NCBI GenBank assembly: GCA_016785225.1
Contig: JAFBJZ010000512.1
Coordinates: forward strand, 5,617,001 to 5,681,000
DNA: 64,000 bases
Direction: 5' to 3'
From: Psettodes erumei
Taxonomy: Eukaryota; Chordata; Actinopteri; Pleuronectiformes; Psettodidae
Shown: positions 35,623 to 45,211 of the stretch, one piece after another
Position numbering within the stretch: position 1 is the first letter of the stretch
Layout of the letters: each line of letters starts with the position of its first letter
The notes under the pieces: generated by a model
The model's database searches: none
What the model was told of the DNA's origin: nothing
The model's input: only the letters and a program-made list of their open reading frames with translations
Made by a program: the position numbers and the translations under genes

Positions 35623-38122
35623 CTATGGCAGGATGTCTCTGTCTTGAGATGAACCTGCGCAGTCCCAGTAGGAAGGGAGAGGGAAGAAGGACACAGGTGG
35701 TATTAAACTGTCACCGTCTCTCCTCTCCATGGTGAGTCCTGCAGGGTCTTTACAATGGTGGAACAGTACACACTGCTGGGCTGGGTCCTCCTGTCCTTAG
35801 GATGCAGAAGGAAATGATTGTACAGGACTTACCCAGCAGCACTTAGTCCATATTTCTTGTATCATCTGTCTGTTCAACAAAAACCATTAGCCCACTACTG
35901 ATTCACACAAACAGATTCTGCCTATTAATCCCTCCAGCCTCACAGCAGTGGGGTATTAAGACTGATGAATACATCAGGAGGTCAAGGCACTGCTGGCTCA
36001 ATCCCTATTGCACAAGCGATAGCGCTTAGACCTGTGTCTGAGAATCTTTTCTTTAGTGCTGCTTCCTGCATGAAGCATCTGGTCAGTCAAATAGAGCCCA
36101 TAAAAAATTCAGAAATGGAAGATTTATGCTCCAAAAGCTGTTCAAAACCCTAACAAACATTGAACAAACCCTGTGTGGAAATTGTGAATATGAATGGAAA
36201 TGATTGGGAATGGTAATAAAAAGAGTTTGATCTTGACTGTTGTTCCTATGAAACATACTCTGGAGAGACTCACTGGTTGAAGTCTTTGAGCCCCAGCTTT
36301 TCTGCTCTCCCGGTTTGGCGGTGAGAGGCTCATTTCTGCCCTCTGGTGGACACCACACTGCCAGGGACCGGGAAGTACCCGCCCTAAACGCACGCGCACA
36401 CACGCACAAGTATTCACCCTGTATATAATTGCACAAGTGTTTCATATAGAAGTATATATGCCTGTACACAAATGTAGATGTAATGCAAATTCCTATAAAT
36501 CAGCATTATCACATCGCTTACAGTTTACCAGACTTGCCACGTGTGAACCAGCATGCAAAGGTCAAAAGTTAGCTATCAGCGAGACTGCTGTCTTATCGCT
36601 GTTTTCCATGCAATAACAGGGGTAAAGATACATTGCGATCAAGCTAAGATTTCAACTGTCCTATCAAGGGAAGGGTGTGCTTCTAAATCAGTTAAACTGT
36701 ATTCAGACCTGACTCAGTCACAAATAGACACTCACCAGTCCTGGGGGTCTGTAGTCCTGAAGCCTTTAGCAAAGGGGTTGCTTGCAATTTTTAGCTGGGT
36801 GATCTAAGAGAGAGATGGTCCAAAATGAATCAGATTAAAAGATATGAAGTTGCTCCCCAGTCCAATGCTGGCTGTATCAGTTAATGCACGCAGAATCTGC
36901 TTGATTGATGTGTGCCAAACAGATGTCTGGTGGGCCTGAGTAATATTTCATTTGGAGCCTACTAATCCTGGGTTTCCTACCCGGTGGTTCTGATAGGCGG
37001 TGACAGCCATGAAGCGTGTCTCTGGGAAGGAGAAAGAGCAGAAGTTTCTGTACGCGTTTAAGTGGCTATTAGGCGTTGGATCCACATACACCACATGGAA
37101 GCGCGGCTGGTAGCGATGCATAGAGTTCAGTATCATCTGTCAAAGAGGAAGTAGGAGAAAACACAACAAGCGAGTAAATAAAAGGACATTTCTATATATT
37201 CTCTCACTGTCAAATGGAAATCCAAACAATGTACTTTATTTCTCAGGTTCTATGCCCCTTGTTCTGCTCTGTAAAGCGTGCAGGAGTTGCATTAAAGACA
37301 GTGACTGACGTGTCCATTGTCATCCAGCAGGTTGTTGGTGAGCTTGAGAGTATCAAAGGACACAGTCTGCTTCATCCACTGGGCTCCACGGGCTGGTGAG
37401 TCTGGGTGAAAATGCATCCTGCTTGGGGCTGCAACATCCGCTCGGCCAGCCACCAACCAGGACGAACTGTGGAACGCATATCTTAAACACACACACAGTA
37501 CACATGTTATGTAATATATTTGAAACAGGACTTGATGAAGCTTGTAGAGGGGCCACCAGCACAAATCTAGGTGACAAAAGGCCAATAAACACTGTACAGC
37601 TATTCTGTATGTGTGTCTGACCTGTATCTTTTGTCATCAACAGGGATGAAGTCCATAAGCAAGACATATTCAGCAGCAGGATCCATCCCGGAGATTCGCA
37701 CCTGGAACGTTGGAAACATCCTCCTGCAGCAGATGAACACACAGCAGATGAAGCAAGTGCTACTGGTGGGGGGTTAATTAAGGAATATATAAATATGAGT
37801 TATTGCCACCTTCCAGCTTTGGTAACAATCATCTCTGTGCCTAGCTGGTCGAACTGCTGCCAGAGCGCATGCATCTCCAGCTGAACTCTGACCCCAGAGA
37901 CTTGAGGGGACTTGACGCTTGAAAGTGACCCCCCATCTGCACAGCAGGGCAGAGATAGTTCACAGCCCTGGGACAGCTGAGGACCTGAGGAGAGGAGAGG
38001 TGAAATATATGATAAGCATTTGTTGGCATTTGGATCACAGATTTTGCCTGTCATCATCACATGAATGTTTAGTATGCCCTCCACAGAGCTCAAATAGTTT
38101 TAAAACAATGCTTACCATCCAT
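35623..38122 (-). CDS. tbx10: T-box transcription factor, Tbx1/Tbx10 type
   Basis: Eight coding exons, in transcript order: 38122-38116, 37984-37810, 37723-37622, 37481-37310, 37136-36981, 36803-36736, 36383-36274, 35795-35623. They total 963 nt and 320 aa, and all phases close to a TAG stop. The T-box spans about residues 42-221. Visible motifs are QLEMHALWQQFDQLGTEMIV, RRMFPTFQVRISGMDP, YAFHSSSWLVAGRAD, DSPARGAQWMKQ, LTNNLLDDNGH, NSMHRYQPRFHVVYVDP, VTAYQNHR and QLKIASNPFAKGFR. These place it in the Tbx1/10 group. The stretch after YVDP and the C-terminal 100 residues have diverged, so tbx10 is preferred over tbx1 but not proven. The product would bind T-elements in DNA in the nucleus. Exon 1 codes for only Met-Asp plus one base; this start was chosen because its phase fits the strong GTAAGC donor. 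A second acceptor 8 nt downstream (exon start 37976) could use a different upstream ATG. Confidence 0.85.
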
Positions 38123-38420
38123 ACTTTAAAGTTCCTCAAGATCCAAATCCACAACATAAAACTGAAGGCCAAAATATTCTTTCTCCCAGTCCACCGCGAG
38201 CTCGTAGGATACATTCAAGAGTTAGGCATTAGGAGTGGCTGCTGTGTCCAGAAACAAGCTGGTTTTATACACCATGAGACAATCACTAGGGACCTCCGTG
38301 CCTGCCTCATCCATTACAATACACATAGTGCCACTGACACGCACTAATCACAGCAGCTCGTGCATGCATGCATGCAGCCCCAAGAGTCGCGTGCGTGCAC
38401 ACGCAAACCTTTCTGGAACA
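38123..38420 (-). other. T-box gene 5' UTR with an upstream ORF
   Basis: The leader between the presumed start site near 38420 and the ATG at 38122 contains a 30-codon upstream ORF (38314-38222) and another ATG at 38214. That second ATG is open to the exon 1 donor in a different frame from the main start. Confidence 0.45.
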
Positions 38421-38442
38421 CCTACAAATCCCTGCCTGCCTG

Positions 38443-38451
38443 TTTTATATA
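38443..38451 (-). promoter_or_regulatory. TATA box of the T-box gene
   Basis: The minus strand reads TATATAAAA. It would set a transcription start about 30 nt downstream, near 38420, which matches the first exon deduced from the donor at 38115. Confidence 0.6.
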
Positions 38452-38459
38452 GCCTAAAG

Positions 38460-39570
38460 CCTTAAGTGGAGCTTGTTTTGACCAATCAGTAGGACATTAA
38501 TGACATCCCAATCAGCCCGGTGTTGCTGGGTGTGGACAGATGAAGACAACAAACTGCTTTTATTATTCAGAGCTAAATTTCTCACAGTTTCAACACCAGA
38601 TTAATTGGAGAGCTAGTTATTCTCTTAAACCACCTACACTGGATATTTCTGGGTTTTCTTAATGGAAATATTCTGGTATATTTCTAAAATGCTACATATC
38701 AGACTGTGTCAGGGGTAATGTCCTGGACTTCTTTACATTGTTGCTTGCTGTTAATGTTGATAGGTGCCAGAAACCATCCTGATCTCAAAATGTGTGTATG
38801 TGATGCAGGTTTTGGTGTCACATTAAGACCTGACCATATTTCATATCACCCCAAATCAGAGAAAGATGATAAATGAGCTTGATGAATCAAAGTTGTCTGA
38901 TTACAGATGCAAGTGGATGTACTTAGTCGTGTGGTCGTGATGTGTGTGTGTGTGTGTGTGTATAAGTGCATGTGCAACCACGTCCTCGTGTGGCTCTATG
39001 ATGGGACAGTGCTGAAGGGTTCCAGCCTGAGGGGTCCAAAACAGAAAGGAGGGCTTTTTCCAACAACAAGAATCAAGATTGTCAATAGGCCAATTTGCAC
39101 ACCCGATCGACTCATTAATCACAGCTTTCAGGACCAGAGGAAGAAATATCTCATATGTTATTGGACGCCTGTCTGGAGTAGGACTGATTGTATTAATATT
39201 GTGCTTCTCCAATGCACCTTTTGATCAATGATGACCTCTCCAAATGGTGCATGTGTGATATGAGCTCAGAGGCTCACTGAGGCCGCAAACACTGCAACAG
39301 AGCTGAATGTGCACTGTTATATCCCTGAAAGGGTAATGTCTCTTCTTCAGCTGCGTTATGCATTTTGACGGTGAGATCAAATCCGCTTTATTTTAATGAT
39401 GGCAGATGAGGCAGACATGAATTCAATAACCAAATGAGTTGCAACATGTTATAGATGTTCTCCAGATATTCTGTGTCGCTACAGACATTTGGAGACATTC
39501 TGGAAGGAAAGAAAAGGATTTCAAGATATAACTGTCGTATAAAACATGAGTCAGAGATCAAAGTATAAAC
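38460..39570. other. Spacer T-box gene / apoA-I
   Basis: No gene seen. A short (TG)n run lies at 38940-38961. The open frames on both strands have no family features. Confidence 0.6.
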
Positions 39571-39579
39571 AGTCAGATG

Positions 39580-39585
39580 TTTATT
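39580..39585 (-). terminator. Candidate apoA-I polyadenylation signal
   Basis: An AATAAA on the minus strand lies about 410 nt past the apoA-I stop. The stretch between them (39586-39997) is taken as 3' UTR. Confidence 0.5.
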
Positions 39586-39643
39586 TAGCTGTATTTCGTC
39601 GAAGCACAGTTTTCATCAAACAAGCATCATGACACAGAGCCTT

Positions 39644-39679
39644 TTGATAAGTCACATACAGTTGATAAGTCACATACAG
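39644..39679. repeat. 18-bp tandem duplication
   Basis: Two adjacent copies of TGATAAGTCACATACAGT lie in the presumed apoA-I 3' UTR. Confidence 0.8.
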
Positions 39680-39997
39680 TTCTTTAACAAGATGTAAGCA
39701 GCTGGTCATAGCACATGAAGAGCAAGGCATGTATGTGTCTGTGTGTGTCTTCGCTTGCATGTGCTTGAGCGTGTGCACATGAAGAAAGGTGTTTGTTTGG
39801 GAGAGTGAGACAGAGAGAGAGAGAGAAAGAGCAAGAGTCTCGCCATTTTGTTGCGAAGAAGAGCATCAGTTAGGCGCCGGCTTCATCCTGGGATGTGATC
39901 TGTATGTGTGTGTGAGGAAGGAAGGAATGGAGAAAGGTGAAATGGCTGTATGACAGACAGGTAGGTAGGTTAGTTACGGGAACAGGGTTGAGAGGAT

Positions 39998-41120
39998 TTA
40001 GCTCTTGCTGAAGGCACCACTGAGGATCTCGAAGATATTCACAATCTTGGCCTTGATTTCCTCGGCTATAGGTTCAATCTTCCCTTTCAGGGCAGCGAGG
40101 TCTTCTTCGTTCATGGTTTGTGCCTGTTCGTAGGCCTCCCTCAGTTGCACCTTGTAATCTTCAACGTAGGGGCCGGCCAAATTCTTCAGGTTCTCCAGAT
40201 GCACAGCAACCTTGGACTGGACAGAATCCAAAATAGGCATCAGGGCGGCCTTGGTCTCCTCCACGTTGGTAGCAATCTTGGCACGCAGGTTTTCAACGAC
40301 AGGCTCCGCCTGGCCCCTCAGCTCCTCCATAACAGCTGTGTGCTTCTCATGGTAGGCTTTGAAGAGGGGCTCCAACTGGACGCGGTATTCCTCGAGGTGT
40401 TTGTTGATGACGTCCCTCAGTTCAGCGCGTTTGGGCGCGAGCTCTTCTTTCAGCAAATTAATATCAGCCATGAGAGAGGTACGGAAATCAGCGGTGACCT
40501 CATCGATGGTAGTGACAACACTGTCAGTGACGGGGGCGACAGAACTCTGCAAAGTAGTGATGTACTGGTGGAAGTTCTCTATGCTTTGAGACAGGCGGGC
40601 CCTGTGTTGAACAGAGGTGGGAGAGAAAAATCATTTCTTGCTACATTTTATTAAATGTCAATGACTAAATAATAAATCAAGGACTATCAAAACTGACCAC
40701 AGCATGCACCAGTGACTTAGCAAATACCAACTACAGAAAGTGGGATAGCCTGAGGGGATAGCCTTACTTGAGCTCGGCGTACTCAGCGTCATCGAGTTGT
40801 GCCACGGCTCTGTTGGCGCTTTCCTTCACCTGAGTTAGGTACGTAGCCAAAGCAGCACGGGCATGCTGCAGCTGAGAGGGTGTTTCAGGCTGCAGAGAAG
40901 CGGCATTAGAGCCTGAGGAAGAGAGATGATCCGGAGAGGTCAACAAAATAAGCAGTCAGAAAACACAGTATTCCAATGTAATTTAAGATTGAAAACATAT
41001 TTCACATCGTTTAACTTTCATGTAAAATACATCTACTGAGTGAGTGAAGCTGTACATTAAGTAAGGAGATGTTGACTACTCACCGACAACCAGCAGCAGA
41101 GCAAGAGCCACAAATTTCAT
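39998..41120 (-). CDS. apoa1: Apolipoprotein A-I, HDL scaffold protein
   Basis: Three coding exons: 41120-41084, 40912-40768 and 40601-39998. They total 786 nt and 261 aa, with phases closing. The start MKFVALALLLVVGSNAASL is a typical fish apoA-I signal peptide. The large last exon encodes amphipathic 11/22-residue helices opened by Pro (APVTDSV, APKRAEL, EPLFKAY, EPVVENL, MPILDSV, GPYVEDY, EPIAEEI). The segment INKHLEEYRVQLEP and the stretch ATNVEETKAALMPI are as in known teleost apoA-I. The protein is secreted from liver and gut, coats HDL and activates LCAT. The C-terminal repeat after YEQAQTMNEEDL differs from the usual form and lacks one Pro break. In human the locus neighbours the same genes; no apoA-IV or apoC copy is seen in this window. 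ApoA-IV-like or apoE-like identity is less likely. Confidence 0.9.
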
Positions 41121-41806
41121 GATGGTGGTCTTGGTGTGAAAAAGAGGCAGAGGTTGCCGATTATTCAGTGAACATATACAGTTTATGGAGTTTCAAAAAA
41201 GCATTTAAATTACACAAAAGGAATATAAAAAACATTTTAAAAGTGGAAACCCATTAATCCCGTAACTCTTGAATCCCCCAACCAATGCAATGTGAAGGCC
41301 AGATAAGCAGACTTAAAAGTTAAAATGTCTCAACACACCGTTAAAGCTATTGGCCTAAATGAGTACACACTAAACATATGGCTAGAACCTGTAATCTGAG
41401 AAGATCAACTCAAGCCTATTAGCTCTGACTGCCATGTAATCCTGACCAAGGCTTCACAGTAAGACGCAGTCATAGAATTAGAATTATCATCTCTTTGAAC
41501 TCAAAGGCAGCCCCACTTGAGAGATAGTTTAGAAATCATCTTCAAATGAGGATAACTGCTAAAACATCACCACAGGCTGTCCAGCATCATCCCCAAAGTC
41601 GCAGTTAATTAAATTAACATCAACATTAATTAAATGCCTCTTTCCAGAGATACTTGTTCATGGCACTAGATCACAACTTCATCTGAGCTCACAGAGTGCA
41701 GAAAGCTCAGTGCCAGATGAAATAAGGTCTCCAACAGCTATTGTTTTGAGAAGTCCCACTCTAAAGCCCAAATCCCAGTCAGAGCCACAGCAGCTGCTTG
41801 TCTTAC
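41121..41806 (-). other. apoa1: apoA-I intron 1
   Basis: The intron in the 5' UTR runs from the donor at 41806 (CAG|GTAAGA) to the acceptor just upstream of the start codon. AT-rich, nothing else seen. Confidence 0.6.
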
Positions 41807-41832
41807 CTGGAGGAGTTCTTGACGAGACTGAA
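41807..41832 (-). other. apoa1: apoA-I non-coding exon 1
   Basis: This short leader exon lies between the TATA box and the donor at 41806. Its 5' end is estimated from the usual 25-30 nt distance to the TATA box. Confidence 0.55.
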
Positions 41833-41852
41833 CAACTCCAGCAAGACCAGAC

Positions 41853-41860
41853 TTTTTATA
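41853..41860 (-). promoter_or_regulatory. apoA-I TATA box
   Basis: The minus strand reads TATAAAAA, placed about 46 bp upstream of the exon 1 donor. Confidence 0.75.
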
Positions 41861-41998
41861 GTGCCCGAGTGAGGGATGAGTCCATGTGGGGAGGAAGGAG
41901 GAGGTTCGGGGGGGTGGAGGTGTGAGGACCCTGTGTGTCTCCGTGGAGGTGGACCTCACCCCCCAGCCATCTCCCTCAGCAGGGGGGACTGGGTTGAG

Positions 41999-42011
41999 AG
42001 TTCAATGGTCA
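41999..42011 (+). promoter_or_regulatory. HNF4-like DR1 element upstream of apoA-I
   Basis: The sequence AGTTCAATGGTCA is two nuclear-receptor half-sites separated by one base, close to the HNF4-alpha consensus. It lies about 140 bp upstream of the TATA box. Mammalian APOA1 promoters are known to depend on HNF4 sites at similar range. Confidence 0.5.
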
Positions 42012-44840
42012 CCTGCCGGGAGGAGATTACTCAGCACACACACACGCACACACACACACAGGCACAGTCACAGACTGACTACGCATTAGCAGTATCATCC
42101 GTGTCCTGAAACTTTCTCTGAAGTACAAACCTTTCTTAGAAAGAGTTTAACAGACTTGTAAATGTACCACTGGACATCAGGACAATTTACTAGCGGTACA
42201 TAAAGGATAGTTATTAGAACTGTACTGCTTGATACAGCTTTTCCAATTTGTCCTTTGGCCAAGATGAAGATGGTAGAAAGTTGTGTAGTTTTTTATTGAT
42301 AGCTGGACTGGGATGGGGGGGGCATTGGTGCAAAGAATTAGGATAAAATGGAAGACAGGAAAACAGGTCTGAAAAGAGGTGTAAAAAGGCTGCAGGCAAA
42401 ATCATTTAAATCTTTACAAATAGACTAATTAAAGGTGTCTTGCAGGGGTATTTACTGGATCCTGTTTTATTATCTTCTTTTTTGTGGCATAAACAACAGT
42501 TTAAGTTGACCCTTTGGAGTGGTTTTTCATGCACACCATTTGTTACAGAGTGTCCGTGTTGGACAGGAAGAGCCACGTTATTTACAGTCCCAGCGCTTCC
42601 AAACGGCTGCCAAGAAAAAGAAACAAGAGCAAACAAAAGACGGTGACTTGATGCAATCGACTTGATGAAATGTAATCACATTCAACATCCACTCGCTATA
42701 TTGTGGGTAGTGAATGTGTGCACGCATTCACATGTGCTAACATACCACATAGCATAATGCACTTATCTAGATACAGAGCATCAAGACAGACTTATCTCAG
42801 TTTATGGTGAACAAAATTTGCCTCTGGCATGTGTGTGATGATAAAATGGGTCAAAGTGTGGTGTGTGCCGTGTTGGTGTTTGTTGTCCTATCACCGTTGG
42901 ACTTTGTCCACCATGGCTTCATGTAGTTTGAGGAACAAGAATGATTATAGTATACAAAGTTGTCTCTAATCACAGGCATACAGCATATGTGGATATCATG
43001 GATACTGTGAAGTTTCCTGTCAAACAAGTACTGCCCACACTAAATTATTGCCCATATAAAGGTTTATGCCTGTTCTGTATGAACGAGAAAAAAACAGATA
43101 CAAAAGGAAAGTAAATGTCAAAGTCAGTATTGGTGTTAAGTTATAGATTAAAACAGACTAGTTCAGTATCCAAAAGTTTTCCTTAAAACAGAGAAGGTGA
43201 TATAATATATCTATTAATATCTATTTTCAGTCACACTTGTTTTATTGATTCTTGTGTATTAATGTGCACAAGCATCTGCATGTGCGGATAGGTGAACCAG
43301 GGCAAATATTGCCTTCTATATTTCAGACCCCTGGTGTCTGCAGAGTGAAAATCAGTCTAATACTGCAGGTTATTAGGTGCAAGGTTAATCATTGTCGTCA
43401 GTGGTCAGTGGCAATCAAGTGAATCAAGCAAGTGGCTGCTCTGTGTCTCTTGCATAACGTCGTTCCAGCAGCCTATATAATCAATACACATTTCTCCGAA
43501 CACCCTTACTCTAAATTTCTTGTACTGTCAATACTTGCTCTGTTTGATTGCAACATGCTGAGTGCATGCCTTATGCAGCATGTGGCAACATGTGGCAACT
43601 ACAGCAAGGATGTTAATTATATATAGCAACATAGAGAATATCCAGCACAATAGAATGGGCAATGAATATTTTTCTCGAGGCATTACATGTCAACAACAAG
43701 TTCAGCGTTGTGAATAAAACATGAACAAAACATTTGTTGAATATCCTCTAAACAAGGAAACTCCGACATGTTCTCCAACAGCAATGCACTCAGTGACTGG
43801 AAAAACAGGAGCCCCTCTGTGATGTATTGAAATCCAAGAGAATGGCCCTGCAATACATATAACATTTTTCACCATGACAATGTTCAGTTTTTCAGACTTG
43901 GGAACATGATGACACAAATGGTCATTTTTTTAGATGTAGCAGTAATTTGAAAAGAGTTTCTGCCATTGTATATAAATGGAGTGGATAGGACAAGTTTAGC
44001 ATGCCGCCTTAAGTATTTTTTTCCCTACAGAATTGGGTGGGAATCAGTTTTGGAGAAAATAGGACCTATACAATGTGGTCAATGTAAATTAGCCATCAGG
44101 TATCAACAATTTTCCAATTATAATTTAACTTTTGTTTTAAATATGAAAACCTACAACATAAATTGCCAAATAGTCATCAGCCATACTCGAATTATCTAAT
44201 GCTGCACAGAATATACAGAATGTACAGTACAGAATACTACATATGTGCCACTGTATCTTCATAGGTGACAATGACTTTGTACATTAAACGCAGAAACTTA
44301 ACCGATATGGTGAGTCAAACTGGTGGCATATGGTCTCTTGTGGACCCATTAAAGTATGTGCATGTTTTAGTATTATTCCATTATTGCATTGTGGATTTCT
44401 TAACAGTGTGGATGGTCTTCCATTTTGCTTTGAAATAAAAAACCTAATTTCGTTTTGTGATTGCGTCTGGAGCAATTCCTTGTAATTCCGCCTTGTCTCT
44501 CCCTGCTTCCATTTGCCATTGTTATTTATCATCTGTGTGCCAACGATGATATGTGTCTGTCGTCTCTCTCACACCCTGACGACAAACTCATTCACTCTAC
44601 ATTTTTATGAGCAGGAGACACACTGAGTGTGATGACTCTGTGAAGACAGAGGGGTGACAGAACAGTCGCCTCTGAGAGCCTCATCAGCGCCTGCCAGGTT
44701 CACAATGTTGTTGTTTTTTTTTTGTTTTTTTTTAAAACTCTGGCCATTTGTTTGACACCAATTACTTGGTCACATGTGTATGTCTGCATTTGAGAAGTGC
44801 CTGATTTAGCCAGGCGAAGCATCTTGAAGATGCTGCATCA

Positions 44841-44876
44841 GACAGTTTTCACTGTTTTCTGACAGTGAAAACTGTC
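44841..44876. repeat. Perfect 15-bp inverted repeat (hairpin)
   Basis: GACAGTTTTCACTGT and its exact reverse complement flank a 6-nt loop. Pairing does not continue beyond the arms. Confidence 0.95.
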
Positions 44877-45062
44877 AGACTAAACAAGTAATGGAAAAAA
44901 AAAATCATTAATGATAAAAAAATAAGCATTTGTTTCAGGCCTCCAGTGCACACATCAAGTGCAGTAAGAGGCAGAACAAATCACAGCACATGGCCCCTCT
45001 CAATGACTTTAGCTTGTACTGACATTGCACTGTATTTTCTGGGCTGTTGCCCCGGCCCATAA

Positions 45063-45211
45063 GATAAGAGAGTTCTATATATCAGCTGCTCAGAGAGAAG
45101 AATGACTCTTATCTGGCACAGCAACCTTTGAGACTGCTTGCATTGCTTCGCGTTGATTCAGCGTCCGAACTGTAGCCATTTGTCTAGATTACTGCTGCCA
45201 TAACTGTTATC
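45063..45211. promoter_or_regulatory. GATA / E-box cluster
   Basis: GATAAG at 45063-45068, CAGCTG at 45083-45088, an inverted GATA (CTTATC) at 45108-45113 and another GTTATC at 45206-45211 lie in a locally more GC-rich, non-repetitive block. The arrangement resembles a tissue enhancer, but there is only motif evidence. Confidence 0.35.

Noticed and set aside
44830..44890. MicroRNA precursor at the 15-bp hairpin
   Set aside because: The stem is too short and pairing stops at both arm ends.
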